From NCBI GenBank assembly GCA_012797715.1, contig JAAZOO010000356.1:1-19535 (forward strand): 19,535 nt of DNA, in the 5' to 3' direction. The stretch is from Geobacteraceae bacterium. Its GTDB lineage: Bacteria; Desulfobacterota; Desulfuromonadia; Geobacterales; Geobacteraceae. The notes beneath the pieces were generated by a model that was not told the DNA's origin, searched no databases, and saw only the letters and a list, made by a program, of their open reading frames with translations. Within the stretch, counting starts at the first letter, position 1. Each line of letters starts with the position of its first letter. Of this stretch, positions 7,109 to 13,664 are shown in pieces. Made by a program: the position numbers and the translations under genes.

Positions 7109-8218
7109 TCAGAGGTTTCCGGAGATTCTGTCAAGAAAATCGCGGACAAACGGCGCGAAGGTTTCGTGCTCCAGCAGGAAGGCGTCGTGTCCGTACGACG
7201 ACTCGATGAGGTGGTATTCCACCGGCTTGCCCAGGTCCTTCAGGGCGTTCACCATTTCTTCGGTCTGATAGGGAGGGTAGAGCCAGTCGGAGGTGAAGGC
7301 GTAGAACTGGATCGGCGCCGTGACCGGGGCGAAGGCCTCGTGGAGCGACTCGCACCCCCAGGCCACGTCATACAGGTCCAGGGCCTTGGCCAGGTAGAGG
7401 AAGGAATTGGCGTCGAAGCGGTCCACGAAGTTGTAGCCGTTGTAGGAGAGGTAGCGCTCCACCTCGAAGCGGCCGAAGAAGTCGAACAGGCCGTCCCGGG
7501 CGGAGAAGCGGCGGCCGAACTTGCTCCACATGGACTCGTCGGACAAGAAGGTGATGTGGCCGATGCCGCGGGCCAGGGCCAGGCCGTCCTTGGGATTCTT
7601 GCGGTACTCCCCCTTTTTCCAGGTGGGATCGTTGAAGATGGCCCAGCGGGCCACGGCGTTCATGGCGATTGCCATGGGAGACGGTCTCGGACTGGTGGCG
7701 AGGACGATGGCGGATGCAATCCTCGCCGGGAAACAGGTGGCCCACTCCAGGGCCTGCATGCCGCCCATGCTGCCGCCGAGAACGGTCAGCAGTTTGCCGA
7801 TCCCCAGATAATCAATCAGGAGCGCCTGGGCGCGCACCATGTCGCGGACGGTTATGACCGGGAAGGAGAGGTTGTACCTCTTGCCGGTCTTGGGGTTGAT
7901 GGAGGCGGGGCCGGTGGAGCCGTAGCAGGACCCGATGATGTTGGAACAGATGACGAAGTACTTGTCGGTATCCAGAAGCCTTCCGGGGCCGACGATGGCG
8001 TCCCACCACCCCACTTTCTGGTCGTCTTCGCTGTTCTTGCCCGCCACATGGGCGCTTCCGGTCCAGGCGTGGGCTACCAGCACCGCATTGGAGCGTTCCC
8101 GGTTCAGCGTGCCGTATGTTTCATAGGCAAGCGTGATGGGTCCGAGGATCCGTCCGCTCTCCAGGCGGAGCTCCGTATCAAAGGTAACGAATTGGGTTTC
8201 GACGATGCCGACCGACAT
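7109..8218 (-). CDS. metX: Homoserine O-acetyltransferase
   Basis: Reaction: acetyl-CoA plus L-homoserine to O-acetyl-L-homoserine, the committed step toward methionine, in the cytoplasm. Seen: 369 residues of alpha/beta-hydrolase fold. LGGSMGGMQALEWA has the nucleophile Ser150, SDWLYPP supplies Asp311 and SYGHDAFLLE supplies His344, a complete triad. SCYGSTGPASINP (97-109) is the MetX/Hst family signature. Known: enzymes of this family may prefer acetyl- or succinyl-CoA, so the acyl donor is by family default. The N-terminus (start at 8218) aligns with the family, although no clear ribosome site precedes it. Regulation is visible: promoter, SAM-I riboswitch and terminator in the leader. It is transcribed on its own; thiF lies upstream behind a separate promoter. 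Confidence 0.96.
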   Translation of the reverse strand: MSVGIVETQFVTFDTELRLESGRILGPITLAYETYGTLNRERSNAVLVAHAWTGSAHVAGKNSEDDQKVGWWDAIVGPGRLLDTDKYFVICSNIIGSCYGSTGPASINPKTGKRYNLSFPVITVRDMVRAQALLIDYLGIGKLLTVLGGSMGGMQALEWATCFPARIASAIVLATSPRPSPMAIAMNAVARWAIFNDPTWKKGEYRKNPKDGLALARGIGHITFLSDESMWSKFGRRFSARDGLFDFFGRFEVERYLSYNGYNFVDRFDANSFLYLAKALDLYDVAWGCESLHEAFAPVTAPIQFYAFTSDWLYPPYQTEEMVNALKDLGKPVEYHLIESSYGHDAFLLEHETFAPFVRDFLDRISGNL

Positions 8219-8247
8219 GGGGTACCCGGGGAATTGCGCGTAGTATG

Positions 8248-8284
8248 GAAAAGCCCCTTCTCATCCGGTGAGAAGGGGCTTTTC
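8248..8284 (-). terminator. Intrinsic terminator of the metX SAM riboswitch
   Basis: A perfect 15-bp stem (8248-8262 with 8270-8284) around a 7-base loop. On the minus strand the 3' arm ends GGGGCTTTTCC. It lies between the aptamer and the metX ATG (29 bases later). Its 5' arm (CCCCTTCTC) can instead pair with GAGAAAGG at the 3' side of aptamer helix P1, which is the antiterminator alternative. Nearly symmetrical, so it could also stop plus-strand transcription. Confidence 0.93.
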
Positions 8285-8311
8285 GGGATTCGTGGTCCGT
8301 ATCGAGCGCCT

Positions 8312-8413
8312 TTCTCATCTGTGCCTTTCGGCAGGATTTAGCACCTGTCGTCCCTTCCGGGACCGGTTGCTGTGGTTTCGCAGGGCCTCTCCCTCCACCA
8401 CTCTTGATAAGAA
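8312..8413 (-). ncRNA. SAM-I (S-box) riboswitch controlling metX
   Basis: Read on the minus strand, the 102-base element has the S-box landmarks in order. It starts TTCTTATCAAGAG, continues GGTGGAGGGA, then GAAACCACAGCAACC, AGGTGCTAAATCCTGC, and closes with AGATGAGAA. Helix P1 is TTCTTATC with GATGAGAA, all eight positions paired (one G-U). Known: SAM binding stabilises P1 and lets the downstream terminator form, so high SAM turns the gene off. Here the P1 3' strand can pair with the terminator 5' arm, giving the complete switch. Only the exact pseudoknot was not checked. Confidence 0.97.
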
Positions 8414-8438
8414 GGTCTTCTATTCAATTGTAGGAAAA

Positions 8439-8467
8439 AGGATACGGGAGGCCCGATTGATTGTCAA
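8439..8467 (-). promoter_or_regulatory. Sigma-70 promoter of the SAM-riboswitch/metX transcript
   Basis: On the minus strand a perfect TTGACA (8467-8462), 17 bases, then TATCCT (8444-8439). Transcription would begin near 8432, about 20 bases before the aptamer. The 120 bases between this promoter and the thiF stop hold no further feature I can support. Confidence 0.65.
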
Positions 8468-8587
8468 TGCAAATATCGTCGTTCCGGGGGTTCCCGCGCG
8501 TGTCCCGCTTTGTTGGGAGCAACCGGTTACGCTTCAGGCTTCGAATCGCCCCACAGACGACCGATCTGCTCGTTCATGGCGAACTGA

Positions 8588-9334
8588 TTACCGGCCGCAG
8601 GCGGGACAGCGGGGATTCCTTGGCACCGGAACCTCGCGGAACCGCATCCGCAGCGCATCGTAGGTGAGCAGGCGTCCCGCCAGCAGATCCCCGGTGCCGG
8701 TCAGGTACTTGATGGCCTCGGTCGCCTGGATTGAGCCGATGATGCCGGGAACGGCTCCCAGGATTCCGTCACGGCAGCAGGCCGACGCCACGTCCTCCGG
8801 CGGCGGTTCGGGAAAGATGCACCGGTAGCAGGGCGAGGAATGGGGGAGAACGGTGATGGCCTGCCCGAGGAAGCGGAGCACGCCGCCGTGGGAATAGGGG
8901 ATGCCTAGGCGGACGCAGCTGTCGTTAATCAGAAACCGCGCAGGGAAGTTGTCGGTGGCATCCACCACGAACTGGTATCCTGCAAGGATGTCTTCAATAT
9001 TCTCCGTGGTCACGGAAGTTTGATGCTTCACCACGGTTACTTCGGGATTCAGCGCCGAAAGTTTCTTTGCTGCTGAAGAAACCTTGGCCGCGCCGATGTC
9101 CGGTGTGAAGTGAAGGATCTGCCGTTGCAGGTTGGAGAGCTCCACCTCGTCGCCATCGGCGAGACCGATGGTTCCTACGCCCGCCGCTGCCAGGTAGAGG
9201 GCGGCGGGAGAGCCGAGACCGCCCGCTCCGATGATCAGCACCCGTCCGGCCAGGAGCCGTTCCTGCCCTGGCCGGCCTATTTCCTCCAGCAGTATCTGCC
9301 GGGAATACCTTTCCTGTTGTTCGCTGCTGATCAT
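8588..9334 (-). CDS. ThiF/MoeB/HesA-family sulfur-carrier adenylyltransferase
   Basis: Known role of the family: ATP-dependent adenylation of the C-terminal Gly-Gly of a ubiquitin-like sulfur carrier (ThiS, MoaD or relatives), preparing it for sulfur transfer. Seen: 248 residues, normal length. The nucleotide-binding loop GAGGLGS is at 36-42, and DGDEVELSNLQRQ follows (from 60). VVDATDNF (123-130) carries the Mg/ATP-binding Asp. Zinc cysteines are CYRC (169, 172) and CPAC (243, 246), and a conserved Cys lies in SACCRDG (186/187). Start: GGAG lies seven bases upstream of the ATG. No thiS, moaD or rhodanese domain is adjacent, so the carrier partner is unknown. It follows rpoH by 76 bases but behind a terminator. 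Calling it moeB or thiF specifically would be a guess. A methionine-specific HcyF-like role is possible given metX next door. Confidence 0.9.
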   Translation of the reverse strand: MISSEQQERYSRQILLEEIGRPGQERLLAGRVLIIGAGGLGSPAALYLAAAGVGTIGLADGDEVELSNLQRQILHFTPDIGAAKVSSAAKKLSALNPEVTVVKHQTSVTTENIEDILAGYQFVVDATDNFPARFLINDSCVRLGIPYSHGGVLRFLGQAITVLPHSSPCYRCIFPEPPPEDVASACCRDGILGAVPGIIGSIQATEAIKYLTGTGDLLAGRLLTYDALRMRFREVPVPRNPRCPACGR

Positions 9335-9356
9335 GGGTCCGCTCCGTTCCGGATAT

Positions 9357-9387
9357 GAAAAAGCCCCATCAGGGAAACGACGGGGCC
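9357..9387 (-). terminator. Intrinsic terminator after rpoH
   Basis: On the minus strand GCCCCGTC and GATGGGGC (9386-9379 and 9370-9363) form an 8-bp stem with one G-U pair and an 8-base loop, followed by TTTTTC. It separates rpoH from the ThiF-like gene. Confidence 0.85.
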
Positions 9388-9392
9388 GGAAA

Positions 9393-9412
9393 GAATGACG
9401 CGAGCGTCATTC
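9393..9412 (-). repeat. Palindrome at the rpoH stop codon
   Basis: Perfect 9-bp inverted repeat GAATGACGC / GCGTCATTC with a two-base centre, overlapping the TGA stop of rpoH (9413-9411) and directly before the terminator. It may act as an additional 3' mRNA stem. Confidence 0.6.
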
Positions 9413-10286
9413 AGGCAGTTGCGGGTATCCCGGCGTGGGACGATGATACGAGAGGGGTGAGGAGGGCCTTCATCTTTTTCAGGGCTCCCTCTTCAATCTG
9501 GCGGACCCGCTCCCGCGAGATTGAAAAGTGATCGGCAATCTCCTGGAGCGTCATGGGGTCGTCGGCGGATACCCGGTGCTCGATGACGTACCGTTCCTTC
9601 TCGTTCAGCCGGGTCAGGGCCTGGGATATACCCTTTTCCAGGATGGCGGATTCCTGGTGCTCGGCAAGGACCTCTTCCTGGTTGAGACGGTCATCGGCAA
9701 GCCCTTCCAGCAGGGTGTACCCTTCGCCGGAGGCAATTTCCGAGTCGAGGGAATAATCACCCCGGAGACGCTGCTCCATCTCCACGAATTCCGATTCCTT
9801 CACATCGAGGGAAAGGGAGGCCGCCGGGACATCGTCTTCTCCGAGCATGTTCCGGATGGCGTTCTTTGCCTGGTTGAGCTTGAAAAACAGCTTGCGCTGG
9901 GCCTGGGTCGTGCCGATTTTCAACAGGCTCCAAGCGGAAATAATGTAGTTCTGGATGTAGGCCCGAATCCACCACACCGCATAGGATATGAGGCGGAACC
10001 CCTTGTAGGGATTGAATTTCCGCACCGCCATCATCAGCCCCACATTTCCTTCCTGGATGAGGTCGATCATTTTCATCCCGTACGCCCGGTACTCGCCTGC
10101 TATCTTCACCACAAAGCGCAGGTTCGAGGTGATCAGCGTATGGGCTGCCTCCAGGTCTTTCTCTTCGTAGAACCTGACCGCAAGGCGGTATTCCTCTTCC
10201 GCGCTGAGGACCGGGAAACGGCGGATTTCGGCAAGATACAGGTTCATGCTGTCGGGTACGACAGGAAGTGCAGTTGCTGTTGTCAT
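9411..10286 (-). CDS. rpoH: RNA polymerase heat-shock sigma factor (sigma-32)
   Basis: Role: directs RNA polymerase to heat-shock promoters. Seen: 291 residues of sigma-70 group 3 type. Region 1.2/2 contains LITSNLRFVVKIAGEYRAYG and MIDLIQEGNVGLMMAVRKF. Region 2.4, SYAVWWIRAYIQNYII, is at about 101-116. The diagnostic RpoH box, QRKLFFKLN, is at 130-138. A C-terminal region-4 helix-turn-helix follows (FSISRERVRQIEEGALKKMK). The RpoH box separates it from RpoD, RpoS and FliA. Start: ATG at 10286 has AAGGAGG eight bases upstream; the longer frame to 10346 would include the CIRCE operator and is rejected. Regulation: a strong sigma-70 promoter with a perfect CIRCE box over the start site implies HrcA repression. 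A terminator follows the gene. Confidence 0.97.
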   Translation of the reverse strand: MTTATALPVVPDSMNLYLAEIRRFPVLSAEEEYRLAVRFYEEKDLEAAHTLITSNLRFVVKIAGEYRAYGMKMIDLIQEGNVGLMMAVRKFNPYKGFRLISYAVWWIRAYIQNYIISAWSLLKIGTTQAQRKLFFKLNQAKNAIRNMLGEDDVPAASLSLDVKESEFVEMEQRLRGDYSLDSEIASGEGYTLLEGLADDRLNQEEVLAEHQESAILEKGISQALTRLNEKERYVIEHRVSADDPMTLQEIADHFSISRERVRQIEEGALKKMKALLTPLVSSSHAGIPATA

Positions 10287-10339
10287 GATTGGTGCCTCCT
10301 TTGTAGAAAGACGCCGAATACTATCGGTATTGGAACATA

Positions 10340-10366
10340 TTAGCACTCACTCCCAGTGAGTGCTAA
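10340..10366 (-). promoter_or_regulatory. CIRCE operator (HrcA site) upstream of rpoH
   Basis: A perfect match to the CIRCE consensus TTAGCACTC-N9-GAGTGCTAA, with the spacer itself nearly palindromic (ACTCCCAGT). It covers the predicted transcription start of rpoH, just downstream of the -10, so bound HrcA would block initiation. CIRCE is the established HrcA repressor operator, usually found before groESL and hrcA-grpE-dnaK. Confidence 0.97.
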
Positions 10367-10367
10367 A

Positions 10368-10396
10368 AATATAGCAGGAAATATTTGCCATTTCAA
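10368..10396 (-). promoter_or_regulatory. Sigma-70 promoter of rpoH
   Basis: On the minus strand TTGAAA (10396-10391; 5 of 6), 17 bases, then TATATT (10373-10368; 5 of 6). Predicted start near 10361, inside the CIRCE box, with a 5' leader of about 75 bases. Confidence 0.8.
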
Positions 10397-10672
10397 CCTA
10401 AAAAATGAGAGTTGATCAATTCATCCCGCAGCAGAGTGAATGGGGCCAGGGATTGCCTGTCCTGCAAAAAATTTACCGTGGCTAAAATATGTTGACGTGA
10501 TTGCGCGAGGCACCGATTCGGATAACCGTGCGTGATACATGGGTTATTTTTTCTACACCCTATGCGCTCGGTGAAAAGACAGAGTGAAAAAATCTTGCCC
10601 TGCAGGCGGTTCTATGTTACACGGGTATTTAATGAAAAAGGCTGACTGAGCTGCACAGGGGAGGTTTCAGAC
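10397..10672. other. Intergenic region between rpoH promoter and ilvE
   Basis: AT-richer than its surroundings and without a coding frame I can support. It holds a weak terminator-like hairpin on the plus strand (separate entry) and the ilvE ribosome site GGGAGG eight bases before its ATG. I found no clear ilvE promoter: the best -35-like words (TTGACG near 10492, TTGCCC near 10595) lack a good -10. Confidence 0.5.
10522..10552 (+). terminator. Possible attenuator or weak terminator before ilvE
   Basis: ATAACC (10522-10527) pairs with GGTTAT (10542-10547). An inner GTG/CAT helix extends the stem, and a run of six T ends at 10552. It sits about 120 bases ahead of ilvE in the same orientation. 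No leader peptide rich in branched-chain residues was found, so attenuation is speculative. Confidence 0.3.
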
Positions 10673-11746
10673 ATGGAAATCACGATTCTCCCTCTGCCGG
10701 GAGAGAGCAAGAAGTCTGGAAACATGGATGAATCGGCGCTCGGTTTCGGAAAAATATTCACGGACCGGATGCTGCTCGTGGAGTGGAAGAGCGACAGGGG
10801 GTGGTTCGACGCGCGGATAAAGCCCTACGAACCCTTCGTGCTGGATCCGTCCTGTCTCGTTTTCCACTACGCCCAGGAGATTTTTGAGGGACTGAAGGCG
10901 TACAAGTGGTCTGACGGAACGATAACGCTGTTCCGTCCCGAGATGAACGCTCGCCGCTTCAACCTTTCGGCCGACAGGCTCTGCATGCCGCGCATACCGG
11001 AAGAGTTTTTCGTGGAAAGCATCATGCAGCTGGTGAAGATGGAAAAGGACTGGATACCCACCGCGGAAGGGACATCGCTCTATATCCGTCCCGCAATGAT
11101 CGCGGTTGAGCCGGTTCTCGGGGTCAAGTCTTCGGATCACTTTTACTACTTCGTTATCCTTTCTCCGGTGGGGGCCTACTATGCCTCGGGATTCAATCCG
11201 GTGAAGATCCTTGTGGAGGACCGTTACGTGCGGGCGACCCCCGGCGGGACCGGCGAAGCAAAGACCGGCGGTAACTACGCCTCGTCCCTCATCGCCGGCG
11301 TTGAGGCGAAGAAGAAGGGCTTCCACCAGGTCCTCTGGCTGGATGGTGTCCATCACCGCTATGTGGAAGAGGTGGGGGCCATGAACATGTTCTTTGCCTA
11401 CGAGGACTGCGTGGTGACCGCGCCCCTTGCCGGCTCCATCCTCAACGGCGTGACGCGCGATTCCGTCATCTGCCTGGCCGATTCCCTCGGCTTCCGCGTG
11501 GAGGAGAGACCCATCGAAATCAACCAGCTGCTTTCCGATATCAAGGAAGGCAAGGTGAAGGAAGCATTCGGCAGCGGCACCGCCGCGGTCATCACTCCCG
11601 TCGGTATCTTGGGTTACAAGGGGGAAAGTCTGACAATAGGCGATGGCGGAGTCGGACGTCTCACCCGGAAGCTGTATGATACTCTTACGGGAATCCAGTA
11701 CGGCAGGATCCCCGACACCTTCGGCTGGCTTCGTAAAATCGTCTGA
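10673..11746 (+). CDS. ilvE: Branched-chain amino acid aminotransferase
   Basis: Reaction: reversible PLP-dependent transamination of 2-oxo acids to valine, leucine and isoleucine with glutamate as donor. Seen: 357 residues of fold-type IV aminotransferase, the length of the eukaryote-like/type II bacterial BCATs. FHYAQEIFEGLKAYK (from 64), LFRPEMNARRFNLSA (from 86), SLYIRPAMIA (135-144), and GGTGEAKTGGNYASS with the PLP-binding Lys197 are all present. VEEVGAMNMFF and GSGTAAVITPVG, the phosphate/carboxylate-binding loops, follow. Start: GGGAGG eight bases upstream. It is divergent from rpoH. A 50-codon Cys-rich ORF follows after six bases and may be cotranscribed, and both end at the terminator at 11945. 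Confidence 0.97.
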   Translation: MEITILPLPGESKKSGNMDESALGFGKIFTDRMLLVEWKSDRGWFDARIKPYEPFVLDPSCLVFHYAQEIFEGLKAYKWSDGTITLFRPEMNARRFNLSADRLCMPRIPEEFFVESIMQLVKMEKDWIPTAEGTSLYIRPAMIAVEPVLGVKSSDHFYYFVILSPVGAYYASGFNPVKILVEDRYVRATPGGTGEAKTGGNYASSLIAGVEAKKKGFHQVLWLDGVHHRYVEEVGAMNMFFAYEDCVVTAPLAGSILNGVTRDSVICLADSLGFRVEERPIEINQLLSDIKEGKVKEAFGSGTAAVITPVGILGYKGESLTIGDGGVGRLTRKLYDTLTGIQYGRIPDTFGWLRKIV

Positions 11747-11752
11747 GGTTCC

Positions 11753-11905
11753 ATGAAACAGCAAACGGACGTAAACAGGCTCTGCCTTACGTGCCGCAGG
11801 CACTGCAAGCAGTCTCCCGAAGCGGTGATTGCCAGTTGTCCGCGCTACTACCCCAGGCCGAAGATCCGAAAGGAAGAGTGGAGGCAGCTGGAGTTGGGCC
11901 TCTGA
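11753..11905 (+). CDS. Small Cys-rich protein, unknown function, downstream of ilvE
   Basis: Seen: 50 codons, starting six bases after the ilvE stop, with GAGG four bases before the ATG. It has four cysteines in the pattern C-x2-C-x3-C-x10-C (residues 11, 14, 18, 29), the last within SCPRYYP. The tail is basic then acidic, with a Trp (KIRKEEWRQLE). The spacing could bind a metal such as zinc in a minimal knuckle; this is inference. No signal peptide or membrane segment. I recognise no family. Its tight spacing behind ilvE and the terminator 40 bases beyond fit a real last gene of the operon, but chance cannot be excluded at this length. Confidence 0.55.
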   Translation: MKQQTDVNRLCLTCRRHCKQSPEAVIASCPRYYPRPKIRKEEWRQLELGL

Positions 11906-11944
11906 AACCTGTGGTCGGGCTGGTACAGCGCACGGCACATTCGA

Positions 11945-11983
11945 GAAAACCCCCGTTTCCCCCGATTCGGGGGTTTTCTTTCT
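11945..11983 (+). terminator. Intrinsic terminator of the ilvE transcript
   Basis: GAAAACCCCCG (11945-11955) pairs perfectly with CGGGGGTTTTC (11968-11978), and the 3' side continues TTTTCTTTC. A shorter alternative, CCCCCG/CGGGGG with a 3-base loop, exists inside. It lies between the small ORF and coaE. Confidence 0.85.
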
Positions 11984-12011
11984 GGAAAATCGGTCCGGGG
12001 GAGAGGAAACC

Positions 12012-12614
12012 ATGAAGGTTGTCGGTCTCACGGGAGGCATTGCTTCCGGCAAGAGTTTCGTTGCGGGGCTCCTTGCATCATGGGGGGCTGTGATCATTGA
12101 TGCCGATATCCTTGCCCGTCGGGTCGTAGAACCGGGCAAGCCGGCATACCAGGCGGTGGTTCGCAGGTTCGGGGATGGTATTCTTTGCCCGGACGGCTCT
12201 CTGGATAGGAAGGCCTTGGGGAGAATTGTGTTCTCCGACGGAGCGGCCCGCCGCGAATTGGAAGCGATGGTTCACCCTGCTGTCGCGGAGTTGTTCAGCC
12301 GGCTTCTCGCCGAAGAGAGGCGCAGGGGGACGCGGGTGGTCTTCTACGTTGTTCCGCTTCTGTTCGAGGCGGGGCTGGAATCGATGATGGACGAGGTCTG
12401 GGTCGTGTCCGTGGATGAAGAGACGGAGCTTGCCCGGCTCATGGCACGTGACGGAATCGGCCGTGAAGAGGCACTCCGCAAGATGGGGGCACAGATGCGT
12501 CTGGAGGACAAGGTCGCCCGTGCCGACGTGGTGATTGATAACAGCGGCGTTCCGGAAGAAACGGAACGCGCTGTCGGGGAGGAATGGAAAAAGCTGCTGG
12601 CAAGGCTGCCGTAA
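12012..12614 (+). CDS. coaE: Dephospho-CoA kinase
   Basis: Reaction: ATP-dependent phosphorylation of the 3'-hydroxyl of dephospho-CoA, the last step of coenzyme A synthesis. Seen: 200 residues, normal length. P-loop GLTGGIASGKS is at 5-15 and the conserved VIIDAD is at 27-32. The CoaE lid/substrate motifs MVHPAV and VFYVVPLLFEAGLE are present; usual relatives have V-x-D/E-I/V-P-L-L-F-E. Start: ATG at 12012 follows GGAGAGGAAACC and gives the family N-terminus; a longer frame starting at 11829 would read through the ilvE terminator and is rejected. It is 22 bases from the end of the convergent IclR gene. Its promoter must lie between the terminator and the ATG or further back by read-through; none is clear. 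Confidence 0.96.
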   Translation: MKVVGLTGGIASGKSFVAGLLASWGAVIIDADILARRVVEPGKPAYQAVVRRFGDGILCPDGSLDRKALGRIVFSDGAARRELEAMVHPAVAELFSRLLAEERRRGTRVVFYVVPLLFEAGLESMMDEVWVVSVDEETELARLMARDGIGREEALRKMGAQMRLEDKVARADVVIDNSGVPEETERAVGEEWKKLLARLP

Positions 12615-12636
12615 GCAGAAGGGTGCGGGACGTTTC

Positions 12637-13419
12637 CTATTTATGGTATCCGAGTTTGAAGGAAATCTCTTCGGCGGCCTTCTTGACAAGAGGAATCAGT
12701 TCCTTGTCGATACGCTCCAGTGACAGGCGCATGGACGGCCCCGAGATGCTGACTGCGCCCACTATCCTCCGTGTGTAGTCACGGATTGGGGCGCTTACGC
12801 ATCTCACCCCCACATCCAGTTCCTCATCGTCGATGGCATACCCGTTTTCCGCAACCATTTTCAGGTTTCGCAGCAGTTCGTTACGATCGGTCAGGGTGTG
12901 CGGGGTGTATGCCTTCAGCTCCTTCGCGGGTATGTACTGTTCGAGCTCTTCTTCGTTCAGGTAGGCAATCTGGACCTTTCCGGCAGCGGTGCAGTATGCC
13001 GGCAGGCGTGAACCGACCCGGGGAACGACGCGCACGGTGAGGTCCGTTTCCACCACGTCGAGATAGATGATATAGAAGTCCTTGAGAATTGCCACGTAGG
13101 AAGTCTCGTTGCATTCCCGGACCATCTCTTCCAGCACCGGCCGCGACTGGCGCAGAAGGCCCATCTGCTTCACAAAGGTCTGACCCAGTTCCAGGGTTTT
13201 CAGGCCGAGCCGGTAGTTTTCCGTAACCTTGTTCTGTTCTATGTACCCGCGCGACTCCAGGGTGGCCAGCAGCCGGAAGACATTGTTCTTGTGAAGGTTC
13301 AGCCGTTTGCTCAGTTCCGTAACGCCCAGCTCGTCGATTTCATCGTGAAACTGTTCAAGCAGGTCCAGCGCATGGGATACGGACTGGATGAGATAATCGG
13401 ATTTTTCTTTTTTCGCCAT
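12637..13419 (-). CDS. IclR-family transcriptional regulator
   Basis: Seen: 260 residues. An N-terminal winged helix-turn-helix (about 10-75) includes ALDLLEQF and VTELSKRLNLHKNNVFRLLATLESRGYI. The IclR effector domain follows (about 85-255) with YVAILKD, LPAYCTAAGKVQIAYL, the NGYAIDDEELDVGVRCVSAPI block and GAVSISGPSMRLS, all typical. Known: IclR proteins are homotetramer/dimer DNA binders that sense small organic acids or aromatics. In Geobacter sulfurreducens an IclR-family repressor is reported to act on succinyl-CoA synthetase genes; whether this is its ortholog cannot be decided here. Start: AAGGA eight bases upstream. Upstream lie a promoter and two tandem dyads suited to autoregulation. 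Ligand and targets unknown. Confidence 0.94.
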   Translation of the reverse strand: MAKKEKSDYLIQSVSHALDLLEQFHDEIDELGVTELSKRLNLHKNNVFRLLATLESRGYIEQNKVTENYRLGLKTLELGQTFVKQMGLLRQSRPVLEEMVRECNETSYVAILKDFYIIYLDVVETDLTVRVVPRVGSRLPAYCTAAGKVQIAYLNEEELEQYIPAKELKAYTPHTLTDRNELLRNLKMVAENGYAIDDEELDVGVRCVSAPIRDYTRRIVGAVSISGPSMRLSLERIDKELIPLVKKAAEEISFKLGYHK

Positions 13420-13588
13420 GGCGCGCTATCCTTCGTTCGGTAGTTTCTTGACGGCCGGCCACGGGAAAACAGTGGAGTATGAGCCGGGAGCGGTGAAAGA
13501 AGCCGCGGAAGAATGGTTAAAATGAGGTGCATTTTTCCTGAGAGGTGCACTCGTGGTGTTTTATTGCCGGAGGGAAATCGGACTCTTG

Positions 13589-13603
13589 TGAAAATCAATT
13601 TCA
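13589..13603. promoter_or_regulatory. Fur-box-like palindrome upstream of the IclR gene
   Basis: TGAAAATCAATTTCA is a near-perfect dyad. From memory it differs at one position from the 15-base Fur-type palindrome proposed for deltaproteobacteria (TGAAAAT-N-ATTTTCA). It sits in the IclR 5' leader, downstream of the predicted start, so repression by roadblock is conceivable. No iron genes are nearby. Confidence 0.25.
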
Positions 13604-13624
13604 ATAGTTGACCGGCAACAAACC

Positions 13625-13642
13625 CCTTTCCTTGTAGAAAGG
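13625..13642. promoter_or_regulatory. Operator-like dyad 1 in the IclR promoter region
   Basis: CCTTTC-N6-GAAAGG, a perfect 6-6-6 inverted repeat just downstream of the predicted start of the IclR transcript. Such dyads at the own promoter are common autoregulatory sites of IclR proteins. Centre-to-centre distance to dyad 2 is 23 bases. Confidence 0.35.
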
Positions 13643-13648
13643 ACAATT

Positions 13649-13664
13649 TTCTAAATAGATAGAA
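13649..13664. promoter_or_regulatory. Operator-like dyad 2 over the IclR -10 region
   Basis: TTCTA-N6-TAGAA, a perfect inverted repeat with the same six-base spacer as dyad 1, covering the -10 hexamer. AT-rich, so chance occurrence is more likely than for dyad 1. Confidence 0.28.

Noticed and set aside
6986..8341. A 451-codon plus-strand frame over metX and its riboswitch
   Set aside because: Antisense to metX, running through the terminator and into the SAM aptamer. Composition is typical of an antisense shadow (Val/Gly/Glu/His-rich).
8530..8560. TTCGAATC resembling a tRNA T-loop
   Set aside because: No flanking 5-bp T-stem, anticodon arm or acceptor stem around it.
10667..12139. A 490-codon minus-strand frame over ilvE and the start of coaE
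   Set aside because: Antisense of ilvE, the small ORF, the terminator and the 5' end of coaE. No family motifs.
13524..13549. Direct repeat GAGGTGCA with an 18-base period in the IclR leader
   Set aside because: Only two short copies; not palindromic as a regulator site would be, and plausible by chance.
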